Part shown: piece after piece, positions 15,901 to 27,329 of the stretch
How positions within the stretch are numbered: the stretch's first letter is position 1
Layout: every line of letters begins with the position of its first letter
NCBI RefSeq assembly: GCF_036324505.1
Contig: NC_086354.1
Span: 18,166,707-18,230,706 of the forward strand
Reading direction: 5' to 3'
DNA from: Eleginops maclovinus
Taxonomy: Eukaryota; Chordata; Actinopteri; Perciformes; Eleginopidae
DNA: 64,000 nt
Translations under genes and position numbers: made by a program
Notes under the pieces: model-generated
The model's input: the letters and a program-made list of their open reading frames with translations, nothing else
Told to the model about the DNA's origin: nothing
Databases searched by the model: none

Positions 15901-18900
15901 CCTAGACTGCGGAACGACCTGCACTTTGTCAGTCCCCACACCACTGTCACCACAGTGACACAGCTGTGTAATTAAGACACACAGGGTGCCAGGGAGCTTT
16001 CCTTTTCCCCTGCTAAATACTCATTAGAGTCACCTTTAAGGGTAATGTAAGCCATTGTTGCAAACTTAAGGGAAATGAGCTGACAAAACAGAGAGCTACA
16101 TGAACTGTCATCAGAATCCTGCTGCAAAAACGCTGAAGAAAACGGGGGGGGGGGGGGAGTCTTGGGCTATATGAGCACAAGTTTAGCTAATGATTTTGGC
16201 ACCAGCATGGTTCCAGATCAAAGAGGCAAAAGCAGTTGGGTTGGTGTGAGCAGGGCAAATAGATCTTAACTTACACACGTTGGACATCCTCCTCCACACC
16301 GACCAGAGCAACTAATCAGTGTTATTAGGTCAGTCAGAAAAACAAGACCAGTTGTGCTCTTTTCATGAAAATGTCACACATGTAGTGTTGAACAGCCTGC
16401 AGATTATTACTGTGGTCACAGAGGCCACCAGCTCATCCACCACAGCCTGCCATATGTGTTGATTATGAAAACAACACCTTACACAGCAAATCATCCGCTC
16501 AGCTGCACATCCTTTTTTTTACAAGGTTAACATGTGGATAAAAAGACAGTAATATTAGTAACTATATGTAGGTTCTATATGTGAAATGACTATGCAGCAT
16601 CTTCACTGAGTTTGCACTATCGCTAGCACGCCCCAACGATTTTGATCTTAAGTATCAGCACAAGTGTTTGCAAATTGGCTATTCCTAAAGTCATTTATTT
16701 TGACAATTATATTATGAGGTGTATTTTTGACAACAAAGAAGCCCTATGGAGTTTTTTTGTCATCAGATGACAAAAGTTGACATTAAGAGTTCCTCACCAA
16801 TTGCATGCATAGCATCCTTGATATCTAAAGAAAAGGTTGAAAGCATGTCCGTCCTCACATAACATGCAATGTTAATTTCCATTTTTACTAGCAGCTATAA
16901 ACCGCCTTTAGAGGCACATTGCTGCATTTCTTGGCGCATAACTGCCACCTGTAAATCACTATCATCAAGTGTGAAACCATTTATAAAGAATAGCTGCATG
17001 GCACTAATAGTGGTCATAAGCTCCACAGGGTATCTTTATGGCCAACACTGACTTTCCAAATATACATATATAGTATATGACAGCAGAACACATTGTACTA
17101 CTGAATGTGGGTATGGAGGTATTTAAATATGATTATAAATCACATGACAGCAAAAGCTACACTACAGACACACGACAGATTTTATTTTCTGTTTTCTTAT
17201 TCACGCTTCCCTTCTTGCTTCACATGCATTTTCTCCCTGCTCTATACAGTAGGTCCTTCCCTAGCTGTGAAAGGATGACATGTGAAGAAGAAGGAATACA
17301 TTGAACACCTCATATGGGGCACACTCGCTGGATCCAGTATTATTTTAAACAGATATAAATTTCCTGATCTGTCACCGCTGAAATGCATGTCACTGGGCTT
17401 GTTGTGAGTTATTCTGAATTGTTTTGAAGTCTCACAGCTTCATACTGATTATTGGTTCTGATAAAGTATGAATATGAAAGGACTGTTTTCAGACAGTATA
17501 ATGAATCCTGATCAAGGAATGCAGTAAAAATGTAAGATATACAGATGTGCAATGTTCTATTGATTCATACAGACACATCATAACGACTTTGTGAATAAAG
17601 ATTATTCAAATGATGAACCAGATTAAAGCCGTCAATCAATATATATTTTAATTAACCAGTTGTATGATTACAATTCAAACGCATTCATCTTTGATTTTGT
17701 TGTGTGTCTTGTGTGTAGCGTCCAATTACAGACAGATTTAAAGCTAATAGGCCCAGCTAATGAATGTATTAATGAAGCATGCATCATCATGTATTATCAG
17801 AGCCTGTAGCAGTGTTTTTATTATTATTACACATTAGTCTGACATTCCAAACACTCTAATCATCATCTACACATTTTTTCCTTCAGTGCCTGATGCAAAT
17901 TTATACATGCTGCCTTTATTTGACACTCATACAGATTTAATGAAGATAATAACTTGCAAATGCTAGTATCACTATACTTTGTGTCTCCATGTTTAGAATT
18001 TGTTAACATAAGTAAATAAACATTGAATGAATTGTGCGATATTTCCCCTCAGAAATGTGTCATACTACAGTCTCAAAAAGCACTTCATTCAGCTGCTTGT
18101 GATCCAAGCGAGCTATCTATTAAAAAAAACATTCATTAGGATTTATATATGCATTTAGAGCAACTCTAGCTCCTTGTCATCCACAGTGAAACGTCTGATT
18201 ACCCAATTCTTGTGCCAGAAATGCAATAAATAGCATGGTAATTGCTGCTCTTCAACATCCCTATCATCATATTATCCCTCCAGTAGTTTTCTGACTCATA
18301 GAGCTACTGTTACTGTTCAGTTGTCACGTATTTTGGGTAACTTAACCCTATGGTATCACTCAAATGCACCACCCTAATTGGCCTTTCAGGACAAAAATGT
18401 CCAGAGTGTTACCGGAGGGATAACTAGGCTTGTCTAGGGACTGTCTAACGCTGAACGCCTCGACCAGATACGCAAATCTGGAACAAGATATCTGTGTTTT
18501 GTTCCTCAGTATGAGGCAGTTTGCAGTCAGCTTAGAGACAGAGAGGAGAGCCCTCAACACACATGAACATCATTGGGGACTGGGGAGGAAACTCAAAGGG
18601 AGTCTACACTGTCATACGGTCATGGAAACGCCACAGTACAGATGGTATTTTAGGAGGCAGCCAGGGAGAATGATTTTCCTCTGGGACAGATATGCAGGGA
18701 GTTGGAACTAGAGGTGGCAGCAGAGGAGACAGCTGGAGATAAACAGAATGAACCGAAGGGAACAATGACGAGCACACAAGGTAAAATGTGTAAAAAAAGA
18801 AAATTAAATAAGTTTAAGGAACAAAAATGATACAACAACAGTTAAAGGATACACAAAAACAGGTACCGTACACAGATCTACTAAACTATAAACTGCTGGT

Positions 18901-20555
18901 AAAGCTTTATACCATCTATCAGAAGTAAAAAAAACTAAATAGTGGTTATCCGTCTAGACTTTACCGCTACATATTTCTAATATAAAACAGAACACATTTC
19001 TACAATACTGCAGCTTCCCATGTGGACGTGTTAAAATGAGTAGGACTGTAATTTGGTTTATTTCAGTCTGTGTGACTTCAAAGAGATGCTTTGGTAGTGG
19101 AGATATGCTGCATTGAGGCTGGCCATCAAAGAGCTCTGCATTCATTCAGTGAACACCTTTTTTCCAGAAGCATATTATTCACAGTAATCCTCTGAAGTGA
19201 CCAGTTGCTCTCATCTACAGACAGATCCATGAGCTGAACCAAAGAGATGTGCAGTATAAAGAAGCACAACAGCTGGCAGCCTTAGTGCCGTACCCGAGTA
19301 ACTACGTACGCAGGTACCGCACAGTACAATAGTAGATGCTTTACGTGAAGTATGCAGAAGTATAAGCATCTGGCTCTCGGGCGATGTGAAGAAAAACATA
19401 TATTCTGATATTTTTGGCCAAGTACCTCTCACACAAAATATTTATACAATGAGAACTTTGATAAATACTCACCAGTAATTAGGATTGAATGACTAAGTGG
19501 TGTATGAAAACAATCCTATTTAAATGATTTGAGAAACAGCTTTAGAACCTTCAGTTAAAACGTAAAGACTCTTTTTAAAGGATGGATGCCTTATAAGAAA
19601 GAGGTAGTGTGAACTTTGAAATGTAAAAAAAAAGCTTCTTCTCAAATTCATTTGGACATGTCGAAGCAGGAAAGGCACAGGTTTAATCAATAACATGCAA
19701 ATAACATGCTTGTTCACTGGAGTGGTTCACTGAGCTCGCTAGTGTTATTAGTTACACCTGCTGTTTTGCTACAGGTGGAGGAAAAAGTATCCAAATAACA
19801 ATTACTTAAGTAAAGGGAGCAGTACTACACAATCCAAATATTCTTTTACAGTAAAGGTTTTGCATAATTCTACTTACAAGTGTTTTATCTGACAGAATGG
19901 CTCATATCAAGGTTGATCATTTGTGTTTTATTAGGTAGAGCTTTGCTTTTTATACGTTTATAAGGTGTAACCTTTAACTACTACTGTTGGATAGTTTAGA
20001 ATAAAACAATGCATCATCTTTTATTATGTGCTTGGTATGGAAAGTAATCGATGTATAAAGTAGCATACAATAAAAAATATCCAAGTAATGAAATAAAGTA
20101 TATTAGGTATTCTTATGTAGACCTAGGTGTAGCCAGGTATATTATTATAATTATTCACGAATTTAGTCCACAGTAGAAGATTGTTTTGTGCAACAAATGC
20201 GTATTAAACCAACATGTATCGTCCATGTGACAAAAGTAGTAGGACCTTTATGCTCTATTCAGTAAATGTTGCACTCACCGCTGTGTTGTCCTTCAGAAGT
20301 CTTTTTCTTCGAAGTTTGTTTCCCTCCGTCGGAGTCTTGTCTGCTCAGCACCTCGGACAGCGACTGCCGGGAACTCTGCCGTCCGGTCTGGCTCGAAACA
20401 TTGAACCGAGCGCTCCTCTTCCGGGCCCGGTCCACGGTCCGGTCCGACTCCGGGGCGGACTGGCTCCTCTCCGGGTCCTGGGTGTTCTCCGGTTGTGAAC
20501 CCACTTTCACCAACGCATTTCTTGTCCGTGTTAGAGCAGAAGTCACAGAGCCCAT
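3811..20555 (-). CDS. Unrecognised multi-exon gene, 5' part, two alternative first exons
   Basis: I do not recognise this protein. Four coding exons are supported on the minus strand: alternative first exons 1A (20279-20555) and 1B (11752-11833), then shared exon 2 (4887-4937) and exon 3 (3811-4010). Both first exons end with one base (G) of a split codon; exon 2 is 51 nt and phase-symmetric; exon 3 takes up that phase and ends in phase 0 at a GTTAGT donor. Either start therefore gives an open frame through exons 2 and 3, and skipping exon 2 also keeps the frame. The shared part reads VANEDGESSNRPQASFAR, then SKSQSALWNAITAGMGIKG, then an acidic, proline-containing stretch with PRSPEEILADDLP, and ends AIRFAALAIKEKQK. 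No membrane span or known catalytic motif is visible. The soluble, phosphosite-rich look suggests a regulatory or scaffold protein, but that is inference. Further exons lie left of the window. Confidence 0.6.
4938..11751. other. Intron of the unrecognised gene
   Basis: No further exon could be supported. The sequence is AT-rich and unremarkable apart from a short stretch at about 6150-6260 that resembles a decayed fish retroposon tail, and a second perfect TGACGTCA element at 11457-11464, about 290 bp downstream (transcript sense) of first exon 1B. Confidence 0.4.
11752..11833 (-). CDS. Alternative first coding exon 1B of the unrecognised gene
   Basis: The ATG at 11833 opens a 27-codon frame, MEADSKKHRFRKGRSATFSI continuing to DGFNITI, with the donor ATAG|GTAAGA. 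The start is basic and carries a possible basophilic kinase site (RKGRSAT). The last base G joins with TG of exon 2 to make Val. A CT-rich tract and (AC)n repeats lie just upstream in the transcription direction. The conserved-looking sequence and exact phase match make this the better supported of the two first exons. Confidence 0.6.
12112..12152. repeat. CT-rich simple repeat
   Basis: This is an interrupted (CT)n tract about 280 bp upstream of the ATG of first exon 1B on the minus strand, where it reads as a GA tract. It may be promoter-proximal. Confidence 0.8.
12825..12912. repeat. (AC)44 dinucleotide microsatellite
   Basis: This is a pure AC repeat of about 88 bp in the intron of the left-hand gene. 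Shorter imperfect (AC)n tracts lie at 11634-11650 and 12387-12442. Confidence 0.95.
16144..16157. repeat. Poly-G run
   Basis: Fourteen consecutive G on the plus strand, intronic. The run length is likely to be variable or miscalled. Confidence 0.9.
20279..20555 (-). CDS. Alternative first coding exon 1A of the unrecognised gene
   Basis: This exon encodes 92 residues plus one base. The ATG at 20555 gives MGSVTSALTRTRNALVKVG; Gly2 and Ser6 fit the N-myristoylation pattern, so membrane anchoring of this isoform is possible. The rest is Ser/Arg/Gln-rich and looks disordered. The donor is CAGCG|GTGAGT. A TTG five codons upstream is open in frame but is not a likely start. The upstream 20580-20920 sequence is relatively CpG-rich and looks like a promoter. 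The alternative is that this is the first exon of a separate gene; the matching splice phase argues against that but does not prove it. Confidence 0.55.
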
Positions 20556-20920
20556 CACTAAATTTAACAAACCCGTTAAAAGCTTCAGTCGGAATCGGTT
20601 ACTGTGAGTTTAATTTGACTCTAAAACCTGTTGAAACTTGACTCCATTTTTGTTTTACTCGCCATATCCGACAAAAACAAAAAAGCGCGGAAAAAGATAA
20701 CACCTACCTCTGTCATTCACACACCGTTCTCATGTTTACTTATAGCACGATATCGAAATTATTAATGAAGGAAAACCGGAGTTTAACCGGATCATGTCGG
20801 CATGTCTCCCTCGGTGTGTGTTTCCTCCGCCAGACGCGTCACATGGAGAAAGTTGCTCCGTCGTCAAACACAGCGATCTCTCGGGGCAAACCGGCGAAAA
20901 ACAAGCCACATTAATTAACG
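20556..20920 (-). promoter_or_regulatory. Probable promoter of first exon 1A
   Basis: The sequence immediately upstream of exon 1A is locally enriched in CpG, including a GACGCGTCACATG segment, in contrast to the AT-rich flanks. No TATA box was identified. The call is inferred from position and composition only. Confidence 0.35.
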
Positions 20921-21186
20921 GGAAAGTATGACAGATTATTAAATGAGCAGAAATCCAAATGCACTGACTTAATTAAGCCTAATATTGATTATGATAATCA
21001 AAAACACCAGCACACCCCCACCTTCTTAACATCACGTGTTTCACGTTTCTAGGATAAATTATCGCGATATTTAGTCATGGTCAAATTAGTTCATTAAAAG
21101 AATGGGATTATGAAGTATATGGTTACTTCTGGAAAAACCTGCTGTTAATGTCCCACCACCGAATGTAGTTCAATTAACTTTCATCA

Positions 21187-21201
21187 CCGACAGAGGGCAG
21201 T
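21187..21201 (+). promoter_or_regulatory. Candidate CTCF-like site
   Basis: CCGACAGAGGGCAGT matches the vertebrate CTCF core consensus at 14 of 15 positions by my count. It sits between the vimentin poly(A) signal and the promoter of the next gene, a place where an insulator would make sense. Sequence match only. Confidence 0.3.
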
Positions 21202-21575
21202 CAAATACAGTCAGTCTCTCAGTGAACTCAAGAAAGGACTATTTGATTTGTGGATCGGTTTTTAATCAGAATCCCTCTTTTGTGGACTTATTCTGACTCA
21301 ACAGTTGTTATTTTCCATACTACACATCCCATCACCCTGCATTGAAATTATTCTTTGATGATGGATAGTTGTTATTTATTCTTTACTAAAAACAGAGGGA
21401 CGATAATAAGGGATTTCAAAGGTCTTTTAATTTTGAAATAATAACTCATGAAGAAGGGATCTATTACTTCTACCAACTAATCTATTTTCAAAAGACAAAA
21501 CCAGCAAAACTAACACACCAATACCAAACACAAGTATAACAACTTTTGCAAACAAATGAGTATCAGTCTTACTGG

Positions 21576-21581
21576 TTTATT
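21576..21581 (-). other. Candidate poly(A) signal of vimentin
   Basis: AATAAA on the minus strand, about 340 bp downstream of the vimentin stop codon, which fits the short 3' UTR usual for this gene. Confidence 0.55.
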
Positions 21582-21922
21582 GCTGCATACAGGCAATTGT
21601 GACATTATCAGCATACAGAGTTCCTGTAATGTCTAATACTACTTTGGGTACAAAGAAAGATTTTTGTAGACCTCAATAAGGATTTCTAAGCTGTGCTGAT
21701 TTCATTATTGTGTCCAAACAAAGGTGACAAAAAGGTAATACTTTCAGCAGAGGAGGAAGCAAAATACAGTCGTCTGTGTTAACTAACAGGCATACTGGAT
21801 CATCACATGTAAAGGCACTTTTCAAAGCGGTCTGCTTTCTGTGTTTTGTGTTGGTTTGCTTGCTTGTAGCCCCAGTGAAATGTGTTTCTTCGTATTGCTC
21901 TTATTGTTTTGCAAATACATTA

Positions 21923-24900
21923 TCACTCCATGTCATCGTGGTTCTGGGTTGACTCATTGATCACCTGAGCAATAATATAGAGAAAAGAGAAAAGGTGAGT
22001 CTGAGCTCAAATGATCAGAACACTACTTCATTGATTAAAAGATCCCTTAAAGTTCATTTTACCTGACCATCCCTGGTCTCAATGGTCTTGATGAGAACCT
22101 TCTTAGTTGTTGTAGCTTCGAAATGAGGTTTAGTATCCATCATTGTTTCTAAAAAAAAAAAAAGGGTGTGTTTTATTATGTGGCAATATAATAAGCAACA
22201 CTAACGTTCCTGCTAACGTGCACACTGTGATCCTACCTCTCAGGTTTAGGGATGAGAAGTTTGGCATTGGGGTGGTGATTCTGAAATTTGAGAAAGTACA
22301 GTCCTAACGTCAATATCTGGTCTTTGCTGCATATCATGAACATTAATTTGCATATCTGTCATATCTTAATCCTTCACCTGTTCTCCTCTCCCTCCAGCAG
22401 CTTCCTGTAGGTGGCAATCTCAATGTCCAGGGCCATCTTGACATTGAGGAGGTCTTGGTACTCCCGGAGGTGACGGGCCATCTCATCCTTCATGTTGTGA
22501 ATGTCCTCCTCCAGACGACCAATGGTGTCCTGGTAACCGCCCGTCTCGACAGAGAAGTTTTCATCTAGCTCGCTCATCTGGCGCTCCAAAGACTCATTCT
22601 GGGATGGCAGCCAAGTGAAAACAAAGGCACTTAGGCAGTGGAAATAACTTTAACTCATACACTTGGGTTTTTTTTTCTTTTGTGCCCTGTAAAACGGATC
22701 TCTCCTCTATTTGCTGTGTCATTATTTGAAGGATTGCAGCTTTTTCTGAACTTTTGGGCTCCATTTGTTTGGTTCCAGCTGTATATTGGTTGAAAACATT
22801 AGTTTTTTAGCATCATTATCTCGTATACCACAGTGTTGGTCTGAATAAGTTGAATACTCACAGTTCCTTTCAGGGCATCCACCTCGCAGGTAAGGGACTG
22901 AACTTGGCGTCTGTAGTCGTTGGCTTCTTGCTTTGCCACTCTCAGGGCCTCATTATTCCTGGCTGCAGCTTCGGTGAGGTCAGCATACTGTCAACCATGG
23001 TGACAAACATAGACAGGGGAGGGAAGAACTGAGATATCAACTGTTGAATAAATGATGAGTCAAAGCTAGAGGAAGAACTGACTTGCAGATAGTGTAAAAT
23101 GGGTAAATTGTGTAAGATGTTGCCACAGCAGTCTTGCAGAGGTGACACAGCAGCTTGGTTGTCAAAGCAGTAGGCATGTGATGATATGAACATATCATGT
23201 GGCGATTAGCATGGCCAAAATAATTGAGATTCACAATATTATACGAATTATCATCAAAATATGCTTTTTATTATTAAATCATAGATGGGACACAATTTGT
23301 AAAAAGTTAATATCCCCGATGCATAAATAAAGGATACAAAATAATAACATTATACCAGTCTATTAATTCTCCCATGATTATTACAGTGTGTAAAATCAGG
23401 CACTGTAATTATTTGCTAGCTTGTACAAATCACTAATCTGAGCATATTTATGATTATCCTGATAATTGAAATTCACCACAATCGACAAATCGTATGTCAT
23501 TTTATATCCAAATACTATTTAGATTTCACAGGTGATTTGAACTTGGTCAGCCATTTCTGTCGGGGCAGGTAGGCCTTTTTACTGGTAAATACAATGTCAA
23601 TGAGAGTCATTGAACTGAGCTTGGGGCCGGACAACCAAAACAATGGCTAAAGACACTACAATGTTCAAGGGGTTCTGCAGGGTCGGGCTGAGTTACCGTT
23701 ATGAGAAACCATTTCCCGATACAGTTAGCAATCTGATCAATTTCTTACAGAAATACATTGATTATATTGCGTGACTCATTGAAATTCTTTACCTTGGATT
23801 TGTACCAGTCCTCAGACTCCTGGATGTTTTTGGAGGCCAGGTTCTCATACTGCAGACGAACATCTCTCAGAGCAGAAGTCAGGTCAGGTTTAGCCATCTC
23901 CATGTCCACCTGCACATGCTGCTGTTGCTGGATTTGGGTCTGCATCTCCAGCATTTCCTGCAATACAATCAACAAACAACTTTCCAGGCTGTATGAAATT
24001 GCTCTGGTCCATTGAATCGGACTAATTTGGTACTAGCCAGATTAACAAATTCCTCAAATTGTTTGGCACAGTATTCATTTGGGGTGATTTAGTTTACGCT
24101 GCAGTACACGCACAGTAGCTCTGCAGTAGACTGGTTTAGTTGTAGCCTAACAAAAGAAAGCTTACCTCATCATGCAGCTTCTTGAGGAAGTTGATTTCAT
24201 CCTGGAGTGATTCGACCTTCCGCTCCAGGTCCAGTCTGGCGAGGGCAGCATTGTCCACATCCTGTGTAGTGACAATGACTCTTAATAAGGTGACTTGTGA
24301 AGGAGACATGAATAATGCATTATATGTTTGCTGACATAGAAAGAAAATGCCCTTCCACACATGCTATACAGGCACACTGTACGCAACAGCCACCTACAGA
24401 AAATGACCCATTGTGCAGCAAAGTCGCAAACACATGCATCCAATAGAAATTAACTGCCGGCACATGACAACGGACCCTGCAGATGTTTTCTCGTGATTTA
24501 CAGGAGTTGTTTACATAGTTCTTGAGTACTTTACAGACACATTTGCAGTGGTTGAACTGCAATATAGTTTATCCTTATAATGTACTATATAAAGTGTATC
24601 AGTACCTATAAAGTACAAGTGTATAAAGTACCTATTATTTGCCAAATTGTGGCAAATTACAACCGAAAGCGATACTGATAAACAACACAATATATTATTA
24701 ATAATGACACTGACAGGTGTTTCAGGATAATGAGTATGTTTCCTTATGGTACTGTTAGAATACATTTGCTTACTTTTACCTGAATAACAAATGCATGATT
24801 TGTACTTATTTTTTGATTCAGGTATAAGGAGTAGAGCACCCAGAGCCACAAAAGAAAATACGGTTTCCAAACAGAAGGGGTGCCTCTTTCTTCAGTGTTC

Positions 24901-27161
24901 CTTTTATTTTTAGATAGTTTTTTCATGCCAACTGACTAACTTTTTAAAAAAATGTAAAAACACATCACTGGTAAACACGTGAATTAGAGTCATACTTGTG
25001 CGTGACTTTTTTATGGACAAACTCAGTTTTATAGATCTGTCAATGTTAGTGTTTAATTGTAAGTGGTAAGCACTTTCCGCCCTACATTATATTGCAATCA
25101 AAGCATCCAACTATATTTTATTGAATTGTCTCCTCTGCACATACAGCATCGCAGTGCACACCACTGTGCTTTGTCAGGGCGTTGGCAGGCTGGTAATTGA
25201 GGTATCAGCAAATGAAGGAGCTTTGCCCCTGCTCTAATGCCACAAACAAAGTGTGCTATTGTAAATGAAAGAACATTCCTACACTATTCAGCAGGGTTTC
25301 CCAACAGACCGGGGGCTGGAAGAGTGACTGTCTGCCTGACTGGGCGAGAGCCGTCTGCTAGCCCTGCATTGTTGACTGTGTGCCACCATGGCAGGCCACG
25401 GTGGACTTCCTTCCTGTCATTCATATAGACAAGGATGTGATGGTGCAATGTATTGATATAACACTGTGAGCACTCCAAAAGCACATCACTGGAAAGTTTC
25501 AGTTGTGGGATGCCTGCAGGGAATGCACCTCATTTTTATTTTGTTTGGTACTCGTTTTGTTTTGGTACGCGTTTAGAACTTTTTGTACGGCTTATCATTC
25601 ATTAATCACCACGGAACCCAGTGAAATGGAACAATCACTGACAAACCCATTACAAGGGAGATTTCAATGTGCTGATGCTCTCCCAGAATGAGACAGTCGG
25701 ATCACATGGTGGCTTGTCTTTTCGCTCTGATAACCACATTGGCTCTACACTGTTGTTGTGCCCGGCTTATTCTGTGTGACCAGTCAGACTTAAAAAAAAT
25801 CTCGTCTGGTTGCAGGCCTGATTTAACTCAGCAGCCACAACTTGGCCTTTTGTACTAGGACAGGGTCAGTGCTGCTCTACAGATATTTTAGCTCATGGCT
25901 AGAATCTGCTGTTGTGCCATCAGAAAAGCTCATTCCTGTCTCTGCAGCTCATGAAGGAATAATTAGATCACGTAGGAGAGAAAATGGGAAAGTTACGAGA
26001 CATCACTTTGAGGCTCATAAAGATAATTGAGGTGTATCTAATCTCTTTGACATCACTCGTCTTCAATTTAGGGTTGTATTTAAGCCGGAATAGCAGGGAA
26101 CCGGAGCATTGCTCACTAAGGAGCGATTTACATTTCTGCATTTGAAGGTTATTCCCTAAAACCACTCTGTTTGAAAACTCCCTATCCGTCACGAAACATA
26201 ACAGATTCAGAGTGAAAACGCTTTATTTCATAACATGAATGATACTGTACCTGTCTGAAACTCTGCACGATGTTCTCAGCCTCCTCCTTTTGAGATGTCT
26301 CATCCTGCAACCTGCAAAGACAGACAAAAAGCAATCATTTGATTTTAAAAGCGGATGGGACTCTTTAGCCTCAAAAACAGACATGTCTCCTTGTTCTGGC
26401 TCCACTTCTTCGTGCTTGCAAACATTACACTGACAAGAGCTGCGGCAGCACTTTGAGGACCCGGTTTTTTGCGCAGTGCCCAGCATTTATTTATGACCAA
26501 GCCAACGTTTACGAATCATTATTAAGCGTGCACAATTTTTTTAAAACGGATCTGCTTTGTAGGCCTACAAATAAAACTAAATCTGGAGTTTGATGAAAAT
26601 CACAGAGTGCAGAAAAGTGACGTGCCACGCCTCCTACTTCTCTCTCAGCCTGTCGATGTCGTCGGCCAGGTTGTCCCGGTACACTTCTACCCGGGCCTTG
26701 TCGTTGGTGAGCTGGTCCACTTGGCGCCTCAGCTCCCTCATCTCGTCTGCGTACAGATCTCCCACCCGGGACGTGCCTTTGCCCCGCAGCTGCTCCAGCT
26801 CCGCCAGCAGGATCTTGTTCTGCTGCTCCAAGAAGCGCACCTTGTCGATGTAGTTTGCAAAGCGGTCGTTGAGCGACTGCATCTGCGCCTTCTCGCTGGT
26901 GCGGTTCGTCATGAACTCGCTGTTTATGGCGTCGGACAGGGAGAAGTCCAAATTCTCGGAGGACAGCCGGGGCATGGCTGCGCTGCTCCGGAGCCTCTGG
27001 GTCTTCGTTGCATACACAGTCGGTGCGGAGGAGAGACCGTAGGATACCCGGGTGGAGCGCACCGGGCTGGAGAACTGGCGGCTGGAGTAGCTGCTCCTCG
27101 TCGCTACCTTCTCCCCGCCAAACATCTTTTTGTAAGAAGAATGTGGAACTCTGTGTGACAT
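21923..27161 (-). CDS. vim: Vimentin, type III intermediate filament protein (complete)
   Basis: Vimentin forms homopolymeric cytoplasmic filaments in mesenchymal, glial and lens cells. Nine exons join without a break: 26638-27161, 26251-26311, 24166-24261, 23793-23957, 22862-22987, 22378-22598, 22237-22280, 22063-22148 and 21923-21964, giving 454 residues (human vimentin is 466). Exon sizes 61, 96, 126, 221, 44, 86 and 42 equal those I recall for mammalian VIM. Exon 4 is 165 nt instead of 162, adding one Gln in the run QQQQHVQ, near linker L12, where it should be tolerated. The head begins [16 protein letters not shown]. The rod-start motif [19 protein letters not shown] and rod-end motif [12 protein letters not shown] are both intact. 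The tail has KTIETRDG and ends [12 protein letters not shown], more vimentin-like than desmin-like. All splice sites are GT-AG. The protein looks functional. A fish vimentin paralogue rather than the strict orthologue remains possible. Confidence 0.92.
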
Positions 27162-27257
27162 CTTGCAGGTTTATGTGCAGGTAATGGCTCAGTGTTGCTT
27201 TTGTCCCAACTGCATCAGAGGAGTGCGCCTTGGAAGGCGTTTCCTACACCATTATTT

Positions 27258-27265
27258 ATTTATAG
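27258..27265 (-). promoter_or_regulatory. TATA box of vimentin
   Basis: TATAAATA on the minus strand, about 100 bp upstream of the vimentin ATG. An octamer (ATGCAAAT at 27277-27284) and a CCAAT motif near 27318 lie just further upstream, a coherent core promoter. Confidence 0.6.
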
Positions 27266-27329
27266 TCTCCTCCTCATGCAAATTACTGTACGGTGACTTG
27301 AGTGACACCTTCACCATCCAATCGGACAA

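Larger units (their letters stand above)
11834..20278. other. Long intron and probable exon 1B promoter region
   Basis: No exon is supported. The part next to exon 1B (11834-12450) contains a pyrimidine-rich CT tract and interrupted (AC)n and would hold the promoter of the exon 1B transcript. Further out are an (AC)n array (12825-12912), a 14-G run (16144-16157) and AT-rich sequence. About 19760-20110 resembles a dispersed ACTT/AGTA-rich fish repeat seen elsewhere in the window. Confidence 0.4.

Noticed and set aside
19285..19322. Small near-palindrome GTGCCGTACC ... GGTACCGCAC
   Set aside because: Arms are only 10 bp with a mismatch; expected by chance in a window of this size.
26607..27158. 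Plus-strand open frame of 183 codons
   Set aside because: Shadow of vimentin exon 1, which is certain on the minus strand.
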